In this document: positions 33,192 to 42,700 of the stretch, one piece after another | Layout of the letters: the number at the start of each line of letters is the position of its first letter | How positions within the stretch are numbered: position 1 is the stretch's first letter | DNA from: JAIOSF01 sp963677755 | GTDB taxonomy: Bacteria > Campylobacterota > Campylobacteria > Campylobacterales > Arcobacteraceae | Reading direction: 5' to 3' | NCBI GenBank assembly: GCA_963677755.1 | Contig: OY782506.1 | Span: forward strand, 1,736,001 to 1,800,000 | DNA: 64,000 nt | Position numbers and translations under genes: made by a program | The notes under the pieces: generated by a model | Databases searched by the model: none | Told to the model about the DNA's origin: nothing | Seen by the model: only the letters and a program-made list of their open reading frames with translations

Positions 33192-36100
33192 TTAATCTTT
33201 TATCTTAAATAGTGTTGCATACAATGCAGGTACATATATTAGATTTAACACTGTTCCCCAAGCTATTCCAAACCCCAAAGAAATCGCAATCGGTTGCAAC
33301 ATCACTGATTCCCCTGTTGGAAAAAATATCAAAGTTGAAAGCCCTAGTATTGTAGTAATTGAAGTAATCAATATAGGTCTTACTCTTTGTTTTGCTTTTA
33401 GAAAAAACTCTTTTCTATTTTTTGTATCATGTATAAAATCTAACATAATAATACCATCGTTAATAACAACACCTGCAAGTCCCAACATCCCTATAAAAGA
33501 TTGGGAGTTAAGATTTATTCCCATTATAAAGTGCCCTAAAATAGCTCCAAAAGCTGTAAAAGGGATAACAGAAAGAATAATAAATGCACTCTTAAAAGAT
33601 GGAAAATTCACTAATAGCGTTAAAAATATCAAAAATAATCCAACCATAAAAGCTTTTAACATATCACTTGCCATCTGAGAACTTTTTTCCCTTTCCCCTC
33701 CAAAACCTATAGATACACCAGAATTTTCTATCTCTTTGATGGTTATATCAAGTTGTTTTATAACCTCATTAGCACTAGTTATTTTTGTATCTACATTTGC
33801 AAAGACAGTTTTTTGAATAAGTCCATTCTCTTTTTCAATCTTTTCAAAATTTCTTTCTATTTTAAAATCAACTAATTGTGACAGTTCAACTTTTTTATCA
33901 TCTATTACTATTAAAAATTGTTTTAACTCTTCTAAACTATCTTTATAAATAGACTGCGTAATAATATCAATGACACCATCCTTATTAAAAGTATCTCCTT
34001 GATCTTTTTCCATAAAATAGTTTGTAAGTTGAGAAGCTATCTCTTTATCAGTGAGACCTAAATTCATTGCATAATTATTTAAAGAAAACTTGTACTCCCA
34101 ATCTCCTAATTGTGTATTATCTGCAATATCTTTAGTACCTTTAATTTTAGTAATTGCTGTTTTAAGTTTTTTAATACTTGATATTAAAGCTGTCTTATCA
34201 TCACTACTAAGTTTAAACTCCAAATCAGTTTTTACTATTCCTATTCTTTTTGTTACAACATTAAATTCAACTACCTTATCCTCTTTTGTTAAAGGGGTTA
34301 CTAACGCTCTTATTTGTTGCATCGCTTCAGCTGTATTTGTTGTTCTTATTTTACTCTTTTGTTCAAAGTCAAAACTAAAATTAAGTACGGGATTAATATA
34401 TTTATTTAAAAAATCATCCTCTTTTGTATCTTCTAATTCTAAAGCTAATGTAAAACCATTTTCAATTGTTTCAGTACTACTTGCAACATTTGTAAAGCGA
34501 CCAACTGTAGTATCGATATTTTTAATAAAAAGTGATTTTTTATTTTCTAAAATTAATTTTTCATATTTTTTTGTTATTAAATTTGTCTCTTCAAGAGATT
34601 TTGATTCGTCAAGCTTAAAAGATAAAGTCACATTCCTAGAGACCATATCTGGCATCATTTGAAATCTACTTTGACTTACAAGTAAAAATGTTAAAATAGG
34701 TACTGTTATAAAAAATAGCACAAGAAATGTTTTTTTATAATGTATCACTTTATGTAAAATATTTTCGTAAAAATTATATGCTTTAGTCCAATCAAGCATT
34801 TTATCTTTTCTTTTTAAGATATGTTTTGCATGTAAAGGTAAAAATATAAACGATTCTACTAATGAGGCAAATATCAGTACAGAGATAACTATAGGTATAA
34901 GCATCATCAAAATCCCAAACTCACCACTTATTAATAACATTGGTAAAAAAGCAAATATTGTAGTAAATGCAGCAACCAATACAGGAGCAATCATCTCTTT
35001 TGTACCATTTAACACAGCTTTGTTAATTTCATCTCCCTCATCAATATGCCTTTGAATATTTTCACTCACTATAATTGCATCATCAACAACAATACCTAAT
35101 GACATCAAAATAGCCATAAGTGAAATCATATTTAAACTGTATCCCATTGTCTCAATAACTAGAAGCCCTAAAATAAAAGAGAATGGTATCCCCATTACTA
35201 TAATTACAGAGAGTCTAGTAGATATAAGTACATGCATTGCAAGACCAACAAGAATAAGTCCTAAAGTTATATTTGAGATAATAGTTTTTATCCTGTCATC
35301 AACTGGTCCTGAGGAGTCTCTAGTAATATCTATAGTTAAATCGTTGGTATCTTTTTCATAGTTTTCTAAAATTTCTTGAATTTTATTTGCAACGGCGATT
35401 GAGTCACCCTCATCATTTTTATACACATTTAAAGAGACAGTTGTTTTTCCATTTAACCTTGATATTGTTTCATCCAAAGGGTATCCAATCGAAATATCTG
35501 CTATATCTTTTAAATACACTTTTTTATCATTGACTTTTATTATAGTGTTTTCCCATAATTTCTTTTCAAATTTATTATTATTTGCAGTAAGATATATATG
35601 GTTTCCAACCTGTTCAATTTGACCAACAGGATAGATATATGAAAAGTTTTGTATTGCTGCTATTACAGAATTACTTTCTAATCCATACATATTTATCTTT
35701 TTATGGTCAAGATAAAAATCTATTTGTAAATCACTATCACCAAAAATTAATACTTCACTAATACTTGGAACTTGATATAATTTTGTTTTAATAGTTTCGG
35801 CAATATCTAATATTTGTGCTTTTGTTTTATTTTGGGAAGATATAGATACATTTAAAAGTGACATTTGTCTTTGGATACTTGAAACTGTGGGTTCTGTCAT
35901 ATCACTTGGAAGGTATTTTTTTGCAGAACTAACAGCATCACTTATCTCATCTTGTACCTCTTGTTTGTCAACACCATCTTGAAGTTCAATTTCAATTGTA
36001 AAACTTCCATTTCTAATAGTTGATTTGACCTCTTCAATACCTGAAATAGTATCTATTTGATTTTCTATTTCAATAACGGCAAAGTTATTCAGGTTATCAG

Positions 36101-36269
36101 CACTTGCCCCGTTATAACTTCCACTTACTTGTATACTATCCAAAGTAACAGTGGGAAACATCTCTTTAGGTATTTTTACATAAGCAAAAATTCCCATTAT
36201 TAATATGAATATTAATAATGTATAGTTTAATCGTGAGTTTTTTAAAAAGTATTCAATTAATTTATTCAT
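33192..36269 (-). CDS. RND-family efflux transporter (AcrB/HAE-like)
   Basis: 1025 aa, standard for inner-membrane RND pumps. The opening MNKLIEYFLKNSRLNYTLLI, then FAYVKIPKEMFPTVTLDSIQ, the proton-relay Asp pair in TM4 (LGIVVDDAIIVSENIQRHID), and the C-terminal TM block (LAGVVINDGIIMLDFIHDTK, RPILITSITTILGL) identify it. Twelve membrane segments and two large periplasmic loops are evident. It works with the adaptor and channel encoded downstream. The upstream histidine kinase and response regulator probably control it. The substrate cannot be told; the sequence does not show the Met/Cys sites of metal-specific CusA types. Confidence 0.9.
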   Translation of the reverse strand: MNKLIEYFLKNSRLNYTLLIFILIMGIFAYVKIPKEMFPTVTLDSIQVSGSYNGASADNLNNFAVIEIENQIDTISGIEEVKSTIRNGSFTIEIELQDGVDKQEVQDEISDAVSSAKKYLPSDMTEPTVSSIQRQMSLLNVSISSQNKTKAQILDIAETIKTKLYQVPSISEVLIFGDSDLQIDFYLDHKKINMYGLESNSVIAAIQNFSYIYPVGQIEQVGNHIYLTANNNKFEKKLWENTIIKVNDKKVYLKDIADISIGYPLDETISRLNGKTTVSLNVYKNDEGDSIAVANKIQEILENYEKDTNDLTIDITRDSSGPVDDRIKTIISNITLGLILVGLAMHVLISTRLSVIIVMGIPFSFILGLLVIETMGYSLNMISLMAILMSLGIVVDDAIIVSENIQRHIDEGDEINKAVLNGTKEMIAPVLVAAFTTIFAFLPMLLISGEFGILMMLIPIVISVLIFASLVESFIFLPLHAKHILKRKDKMLDWTKAYNFYENILHKVIHYKKTFLVLFFITVPILTFLLVSQSRFQMMPDMVSRNVTLSFKLDESKSLEETNLITKKYEKLILENKKSLFIKNIDTTVGRFTNVASSTETIENGFTLALELEDTKEDDFLNKYINPVLNFSFDFEQKSKIRTTNTAEAMQQIRALVTPLTKEDKVVEFNVVTKRIGIVKTDLEFKLSSDDKTALISSIKKLKTAITKIKGTKDIADNTQLGDWEYKFSLNNYAMNLGLTDKEIASQLTNYFMEKDQGDTFNKDGVIDIITQSIYKDSLEELKQFLIVIDDKKVELSQLVDFKIERNFEKIEKENGLIQKTVFANVDTKITSANEVIKQLDITIKEIENSGVSIGFGGEREKSSQMASDMLKAFMVGLFLIFLTLLVNFPSFKSAFIILSVIPFTAFGAILGHFIMGINLNSQSFIGMLGLAGVVINDGIIMLDFIHDTKNRKEFFLKAKQRVRPILITSITTILGLSTLIFFPTGESVMLQPIAISLGFGIAWGTVLNLIYVPALYATLFKIKD

Positions 36270-36311
36270 AATGGAGTATAACCTACTTATTTAAATGATT
36301 TATTACAATTT

Positions 36312-37583
36312 TTAAAAAGTAATTTTAAAAATATTTTTGCCATCTTGATAATGATATTCCAAAACTAAATCATGTGCTTTTAATATATTTTGAACAATAT
36401 ATAGTCCTAAACCTAAACCACTATTACTATTTTCAAACTCTTTGTTAAATGGTTTTTTATACTCGTCTAATGATTTTGATAATTTATTTCCATGAGAAGA
36501 TATCATAAAAGTATTTTCAACTATTGTAATAGTAGGTTTTTCTTTGCTGTATTTAATACAGTTGTCAACTAAATTTTTAATCGCTATTGAAAAAAGTTCA
36601 AAATCTACATTCACAACCACATCTTCTTGAATATCCATCTGTACTGAATCTTTATCTGTTAATAATATATCAAATGAGTTATCAATAATATCAACAATTC
36701 GAAAATTTCTCTTTTTGAGTTTTAAATTATTTGAAGTAAATTCTTCTATTTTTTTAAATTCATTCAATAGATATTCTAAGCGTAAAAATGCTCGATTAAG
36801 GCTTAATTTAAATTTACCCTCTTCCATCATATTAGTTATTAAAACACCCTTCGTAATAGGTGTTTTTAACTCATGCATAATATTTCGTAAAAAAAGATTT
36901 CTAGAATAGGTCAAGTCACGAATTTGTTGTATAGCATTATTAAATTCATTTGATAAATCACTAATTTCATCTTTCCCATCTCTTGTTGTATTAATCTCTA
37001 AATCACCTTTTGCAAAATCAGCAATACTCTCTTTTAATTTTTTTAAAGGCTTCAATCTCTTTACTAAAAAGATATAAAAAGATATTAAAACTATATTCAG
37101 CAATAGAGTTAACAAAATAATATATTTTGTTTTATCTGTCACAACGGTATTATCTTTTATCAAAATGGGATGAAAGGGATGTTTATCGTAAAAATATCTA
37201 TGCCCTTTATAGTTAAATAACTCCCACTCCTCTTGTGAACCTATCAACTGGGCTTCTTGTTGTAAAACTTTGTAAGAGATTTTTGAAACTTCTAAATCAA
37301 AATCTAACAATAATTCATTGAGTTCATTTTTTTTCAATAACAAAGGTCTTAGCGGTGATTTTCTATGGGAAATTTCAAATCTATTATCTTGAAGTTGCTC
37401 ACTGTTTTTTCTTGGTGGTTTATGTATTTTAAATAATGTTTTCATATATTTTGCAACAAGAAGGTCTATTTGTTGCTGTTTTGTAATACTATATCCTATA
37501 TAAATAATGGTGTGAATTAAAATCACCATTGCAACAAAAAATACAGTAATATTAAAAAATATTGAATTTCTATTGGTTAACAA
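36312..37583 (-). CDS. sensor histidine kinase (ArsS-like)
   Basis: 423 aa. Two membrane segments (residues ~10-30 and ~152-172) flank a periplasmic sensor of ~120 residues; a HAMP domain follows (RRLKPLKKLKESIADFAKGD-like region). The phospho-acceptor box is LRNIMHELKTPITKGVLITN. The N box is IAIKNLVDNCIKYSKEKPTI and the G2 box NSGLGLGLYIVQNIL. The usual DxGxG G1 box is replaced by SSHGNKLS, a feature of the ArsS kinases of this phylum. It overlaps the response regulator by 14 bases. It probably senses an envelope or efflux-substrate signal for the RND operon downstream. Confidence 0.87.
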   Translation of the reverse strand: MLTNRNSIFFNITVFFVAMVILIHTIIYIGYSITKQQQIDLLVAKYMKTLFKIHKPPRKNSEQLQDNRFEISHRKSPLRPLLLKKNELNELLLDFDLEVSKISYKVLQQEAQLIGSQEEWELFNYKGHRYFYDKHPFHPILIKDNTVVTDKTKYIILLTLLLNIVLISFYIFLVKRLKPLKKLKESIADFAKGDLEINTTRDGKDEISDLSNEFNNAIQQIRDLTYSRNLFLRNIMHELKTPITKGVLITNMMEEGKFKLSLNRAFLRLEYLLNEFKKIEEFTSNNLKLKKRNFRIVDIIDNSFDILLTDKDSVQMDIQEDVVVNVDFELFSIAIKNLVDNCIKYSKEKPTITIVENTFMISSHGNKLSKSLDEYKKPFNKEFENSNSGLGLGLYIVQNILKAHDLVLEYHYQDGKNIFKITF

Positions 37584-38247
37584 GCTTATATCCTATTCCT
37601 CTTAGAGATATGATATATTGTGGTTTTTTAGGATTTTCTTCTATCTTTGCCCTAATCCTTCCAATAAGCACATCAATACTTTTTAAACTACTTTCATATT
37701 TGATAGAGTCAACATTTGTTAATAGTTCTTCTCTTGTGACACTAAATCCAGATTTTTTTATGAAGTATCTCATAATAAAATATTCTGCATTTGTAAACGA
37801 TATAATTTCATTATATTTTTTTATTTCTGTCTTATCATCATCATATGAAAATATTTTCTTTATCTCCAAATCCTTATCATTTTTATTTTGTATTCTTTTT
37901 AAAATAGAGTTAATACGAAGAACTAATTCTTGTGGATCATAAGGTTTTGGAATATAATCATCAGCACCATAAGCAAAACATTTACTTTTGTCTTCTATAT
38001 CACTTCTTGCACTTGAAATAATAATTGGTATATCTGACCGTTTTCTAATCAATTGACAAACTTCCGTACCATCAAGTTCGGGTAATGACAAGTCTAATAT
38101 TACCATATCATACTTTTCAACATTTAATGCACTCAAACCTAATTGGGGACTTTCATAGTTTGTAATATTTATATTATATTGGCTTAAAAAATCACCTAAA
38201 AATTCAGCAATTTCACCATCATCTTCTATCATTAAAATATTTATCAT
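37570..38247 (-). CDS. OmpR-family response regulator
   Basis: 225 aa. The receiver domain (ILMIEDDGEIAEFLGDFLSQ, phospho-acceptor Asp in MVILDLSLPELDG, Lys in DDYIPKPYDPQEL) is followed by a winged-helix output domain (KSGFSVTREELLTNVD, DVLIGRIRAKIEENPKKPQY, GIGYKLV). It is first in the operon with the kinase and the RND pump genes, so it likely activates the pump. The gap to the divergent moxR (38248-38382) should hold its promoter; no operator is obvious. Confidence 0.9.
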   Translation of the reverse strand: MINILMIEDDGEIAEFLGDFLSQYNINITNYESPQLGLSALNVEKYDMVILDLSLPELDGTEVCQLIRKRSDIPIIISSARSDIEDKSKCFAYGADDYIPKPYDPQELVLRINSILKRIQNKNDKDLEIKKIFSYDDDKTEIKKYNEIISFTNAEYFIMRYFIKKSGFSVTREELLTNVDSIKYESSLKSIDVLIGRIRAKIEENPKKPQYIISLRGIGYKLVNQ

Positions 38248-38382
38248 TATTTATTATAACATCATAAAGTAAATAAAAAGTATCAAAAAACAATTCTTTT
38301 CACTCAATTATTGGTTTTAAAATCCTCGTTAGTTATAACTAAAATTTAAATTTAAATAAACTTTTTTATATTATAATTACCC

Positions 38383-39330
38383 ATGCAAAATAAAATTAAA
38401 GAATTAAAACAAGAGATTTCAAAACAAGTAATTGGTCAAGAGCATATGATAGATGCTCTTTTAATAGGATTATTTACAAATGGTCATATTCTACTAGAAG
38501 GTGTACCAGGACTTGCTAAAACTACTACAATAAATGCTTTAGCAAAATCTTTAAACTTACACTTTAAAAGAGTTCAGTTTACACCTGACTTACTCCCTAG
38601 TGATATAATTGGTGCTCAAATATATGATATGAAAAGTGGTGATTTTAAAATAAAAAAAGGTCCAGTTTTTACAAATCTACTTTTAGCAGATGAGATTAAT
38701 AGAGCTCCAGCAAAAGTACAATCAGCCCTTTTAGAAGTGATGCAAGAGAGACAAGTAACTATAGGGGAAACAACATATAAAATAGATGAACCATTTTTAG
38801 TACTTGCAACCCAAAACCCAGTTGAACAAGAGGGAGCTTATAGTCTTCCTGAAGCTCAGCTAGATAGATTTATGTTTAAAATTGTTGTTGGATACAATAC
38901 AAAAGATGAAGAATACCAAATAGCACTTAAAGCTGCAAACTCAACCTTTGAAACTATTAATGCTGTTTTACATAAAAATGATATTGAAACTATTAAACAA
39001 GATGTAAAAAATATCCATATAGATAAAGAGCTAGAAGAGTATATAGTAGACTTAATCTTTGCTACTAGAGAACCAAAGAAATATAATTTAGAAGAGATTG
39101 AAAGCTTCATTGAATTTGGAGCAAGCCCAAGAGCTACAATAGATATGTTTAAGTCAGTGAAAGCGATGGCATATTTAAGAGGAAATGATTATGTAAGTCC
39201 AGTTGATATAGCACTTTGTATCAAAGATGTTTTAAGACATAGAATAATACTAAGTTATGAAGCACTAGCAAGTGATATAACACCAGATAAAATTATCCAA
39301 AGTATATTAGAAAAAGTACCTGTTCCCTAA
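38383..39330 (+). CDS. moxR: MoxR-family AAA+ ATPase
   Basis: 315 aa. Walker A GVPGLAKTTTINALAKSLNL, Walker B LLADEINRAPAKVQSALLEV, and MQERQVTIGETTYKIDEPFL with ATQNPVEQEGAYSLPEAQLD are textbook MoxR. Members act as chaperones that load metals or assemble complexes with DUF58 and VWA proteins. Here no DUF58 or VWA gene follows; the next gene is convergent, so this copy is an orphan, or its partners are elsewhere. Confidence 0.9.
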   Translation: MQNKIKELKQEISKQVIGQEHMIDALLIGLFTNGHILLEGVPGLAKTTTINALAKSLNLHFKRVQFTPDLLPSDIIGAQIYDMKSGDFKIKKGPVFTNLLLADEINRAPAKVQSALLEVMQERQVTIGETTYKIDEPFLVLATQNPVEQEGAYSLPEAQLDRFMFKIVVGYNTKDEEYQIALKAANSTFETINAVLHKNDIETIKQDVKNIHIDKELEEYIVDLIFATREPKKYNLEEIESFIEFGASPRATIDMFKSVKAMAYLRGNDYVSPVDIALCIKDVLRHRIILSYEALASDITPDKIIQSILEKVPVP

Positions 39331-39334
39331 AAAG

Positions 39335-39718
39335 CTATACTAATGAAAGAAAAAAAGTAGTTGGATATATAAGTACATTTATATATCTGTACACTAAATT
39401 ATATTCAATATTGAATGGTACTATTGTAGTAATATCCTCATCATTATCAATTTTCTTACATAAATTCAAGCGAAAACTTATATCAACAAATTTTAATATT
39501 ATAATCATATTCATTAAAAAACTATAATTATTTAATGATATTGCCAAATATATAGAAAAGAAAAATGTAGGATTAAGAAGTAAAAATAAAAAAATATTTT
39601 TTTTATATACTGTGTAGTTGTTTTTTATAACACCATAAAATTTATCTGATTTTTGCCAGTTAGACTCAAATATCTCTAAAGCAATAAAAATAATAATTAA
39701 AAAATAAAGTGTATTCAA
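39335..39718 (-). CDS. small membrane protein of unknown function
   Basis: 127 aa. Two to three hydrophobic segments (residues ~3-17, ~40-60, ~65-80, and a C-terminal LIYPTTFFLSLV) with short basic loops. No family recognised. It lies 39 bases after the rpoC stop but behind a strong terminator, on the same strand, and converges with moxR at 4 bases. It could be a short inner-membrane protein, or an unselected frame; the start ATG and length make it plausible. Confidence 0.45.
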   Translation of the reverse strand: MNTLYFLIIIFIALEIFESNWQKSDKFYGVIKNNYTVYKKNIFLFLLLNPTFFFSIYLAISLNNYSFLMNMIIILKFVDISFRLNLCKKIDNDEDITTIVPFNIEYNLVYRYINVLIYPTTFFLSLV

Positions 39719-39729
39719 AATGTTATTTT

Positions 39730-39756
39730 AAAAGTAGAGAAAAAATCTCTACTTTT
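39730..39756 (-). terminator. rho-independent terminator after rpoC
   Basis: aaaagtagaga (39730-39740), loop aaaaa, tctctactttt (39746-39756): perfect 11-base stem two bases past the rpoC stop codon. On the minus strand the descending arm ends in TTTT. It closes the tuf-to-rpoC super-operon. Confidence 0.85.
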
Positions 39757-39757
39757 A

Positions 39758-42700
39758 TTAGTTTTCATGACTAAATTTAACTTTTTTATTTCTGTGTATT
39801 CCTGTTCCAACTGGTATAGTTCTACCAATTACAACATTCTCTTTTAAATCTGTTAATAAGTCCATTTTAGAACTAATTGCAGCTTCAGTTAAAACTTTTG
39901 TAGTTTCTTGGAATGAAGCAGAAGATATAATACTATCACTAGTAACAGCTGCTCTTGTAATACCAAGTAGAACTGGTTCTGCAATAGCAGGTTCTCCACC
40001 CATTTTTACAATTTTTTCATTTTCAATAATAAATCTTTTTTTAGAAACCATATCTCCAACTACAAATTTTGTATTACCTTGGTCTACAATATTTACCTGT
40101 CGTAGCATTTGAGATAAAATAACCTCAATATGTTTATCGGCAATATTAACCCCTTGTCCTCTATATACACCTTGAACTTCAGCAACAATAAACTCATTTA
40201 AAGCTTTAGAACCTAAAATCTTTAAAATATCGTGAGAAGCAGTTTGACCATCTGTTAATTTTTCACCAGCATGAACAAACTCTCCATCTCTAACTAAAAT
40301 TGTTCTATCTTTAGTTATTAAGAATTCATCTTTATTCCCTATATTATCAGTGATAATAAGTCTTTGTTTATTTCTAAGTGGTTTCCCAAAAGATACAACA
40401 CCATCAAATGTAGCAAGAACTGCTATATTTTTTGGTCGTCGTGCTTCAAATAATTCAGAAACTCTTGGAAGACCCCCAGTAATATCTGATGATTTTGAAA
40501 CAGCTTTAGGTGTTTTACCAATAACATCTGCAATTGCAACATCATCACCTTCACTTACAAATAAAGAAGTTTTAGGCTCTAACACATAATTAATAACATT
40601 TCCATCTTTACATTTAATGTTAATAGATGGTTTATAGTTTGCTGGTATATACTCATTTACAACAAGTTTTGATGTACCAGTTAATTCATCATATGCTTCA
40701 CTAACAGTGATTCCAGGAATAATATCTTCAAATGATACTTTACCAGCCTCTTGAGAAATAGTTGGATTTGCATATGGATCCCATTCTGCAACAACTACTT
40801 GTTCCTCTGTTTGAGGTTTTGCAATAACTGTATCTACTTGTACTTCTGTATCATCATCAAGTTCAATTACTGATTCTCTTGAAATATAATGTCGAGATGC
40901 TTCTCTATCTTCAGCATCAACAACAACAGCAAATAAACCTTTTTGTGTAACAACTTTACCAGCTTTTATATCTTTAATTCTTTCAAGATAATCACCAATT
41001 AGTTTGTAATATTTTACAGTACCTTTAGATTCAGCTTGAATTGTTCTAGTAACTGGTGCTCCATCTTCAACTTTTAAAGTTGATGCATAAGGGATTCGTG
41101 ATGGTACATTCCATCCATCTTTAATAACTTCAACAATTGAATCATACTCATCTGCTACATCACCATCTGCATAAGGAATATATAATTTTCCTTCAATTTT
41201 ACCAGAAACCCCAGCAAGTTCATTTGGTTTTGCAACATCATTTTTTCTAAAATAATATTTTTTAGACTCTGAATCACCTTTAATAGTAAGAATTACCTCT
41301 TCGTGAGTATTTTCTACACTAATCACACCTTTAAATGGTGCATTTATTTTAGGTTCAACTAATAAAATACCTGCATTTCTTCTGTTTGCAATAATATGTT
41401 CACCATTTTTATTAATGTATGTTTTTATATTATAGTATCTAACAAAACCTTCTTTACTAGCTTTTAATTCTTTTTCAGATTGTGTTGCACTAGCTGTTCC
41501 CCCAACGTGGAATGTTCGAAGTGTCAGCTGAGTACCTGGCTCACCAATTGATTGTGCAGCAAGTACACCAACAGCTTCACCTGGATTTGCTTTTCTTTGC
41601 TCTCCAAGATTTAAACCATAACACTTAGCACATAAAGTATTTTCTGCTTTACAAGTAAGTGGTGTTCTAATAACAACTGATTTTACTCCAGCTTCATGAA
41701 CAATTTTTGCATCTTCTTCAGTTATTAAAGTTCCCTCTTGAAATAAAATCTCATTAGAAATTGGATCAACAATATCAGCTGCAATAACACGACCTGTAAT
41801 TCTCTCTTCAAGAGACTCAATCAACTCATTACCATCAACAATATCAGTTATTTCAATACCTTCATGTGTTCCACAATCTTCAAGGTCAATTCTAACATTT
41901 TGAGATACATCAATAAGTTTTCTTGTTAAATATCCAGCATTCGCTGTTTTTAAAGCAGTATCCGCAAGACCTTTTCTAGCTCCGTGAGTTGAAATAAAGT
42001 ACTCTAGTACATTAAGACCTTCACGGAAGTTAGAGATAATTGGTGTTTCAATAATAGAACCATCAGGTTTAGCCATAAGACCCCTCATACCTGCAAGTTG
42101 TCTAATCTGTGCTGAAGAACCCCTAGCACCAGAATCTGCCATCATATAAATAGAGTTGAATCCATCTTTGTCTGTTTGAACAAGTTCCATCATCTCAGCA
42201 CCAAGTTTATTATTTAAAACTGTCCAAATATCAATAATTTTATTGTATCTTTCTTGTTCAGTTAATAAACCTTGATTAAATTGTTTTTGTACATCAATTA
42301 CTTCTTTTTTCGCAGTTGTAACTAATCCATCTTTTGAATCAGGAATTCTAATATCATCAATAGAGATAGAGATACCTGCTGTTGTAGCATATTTAAAACC
42401 TAGATTTTTTAAGTTATCTAAGAATTTTGGAGTAACTTTATATCCACCATGTTTATAAATATAGTCAACTAATGCACCAATATCTTTTTTCTTTAAAATT
42501 TTATTCCAATATGCTAATGGTACAAAATCTGGTAAAATATTATGAATTATCATTCTTCCAGCTGTTGTAGTTACAACTTGACCATCAATCATAGTTCTTA
42601 TTTTTGCATGAATATCAACTTTTTTAAGCTCCATTGCCATAACTATTTCATTTAGGTTAGAGAATATTTTATGTTCACCTTTTACCCCATCTTTTTCTAA

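Noticed and set aside
34090..34662. 190-codon plus-strand frame inside the RND pump gene.
   Set aside because: Hydrophobic shadow frame of the pump; no family features.
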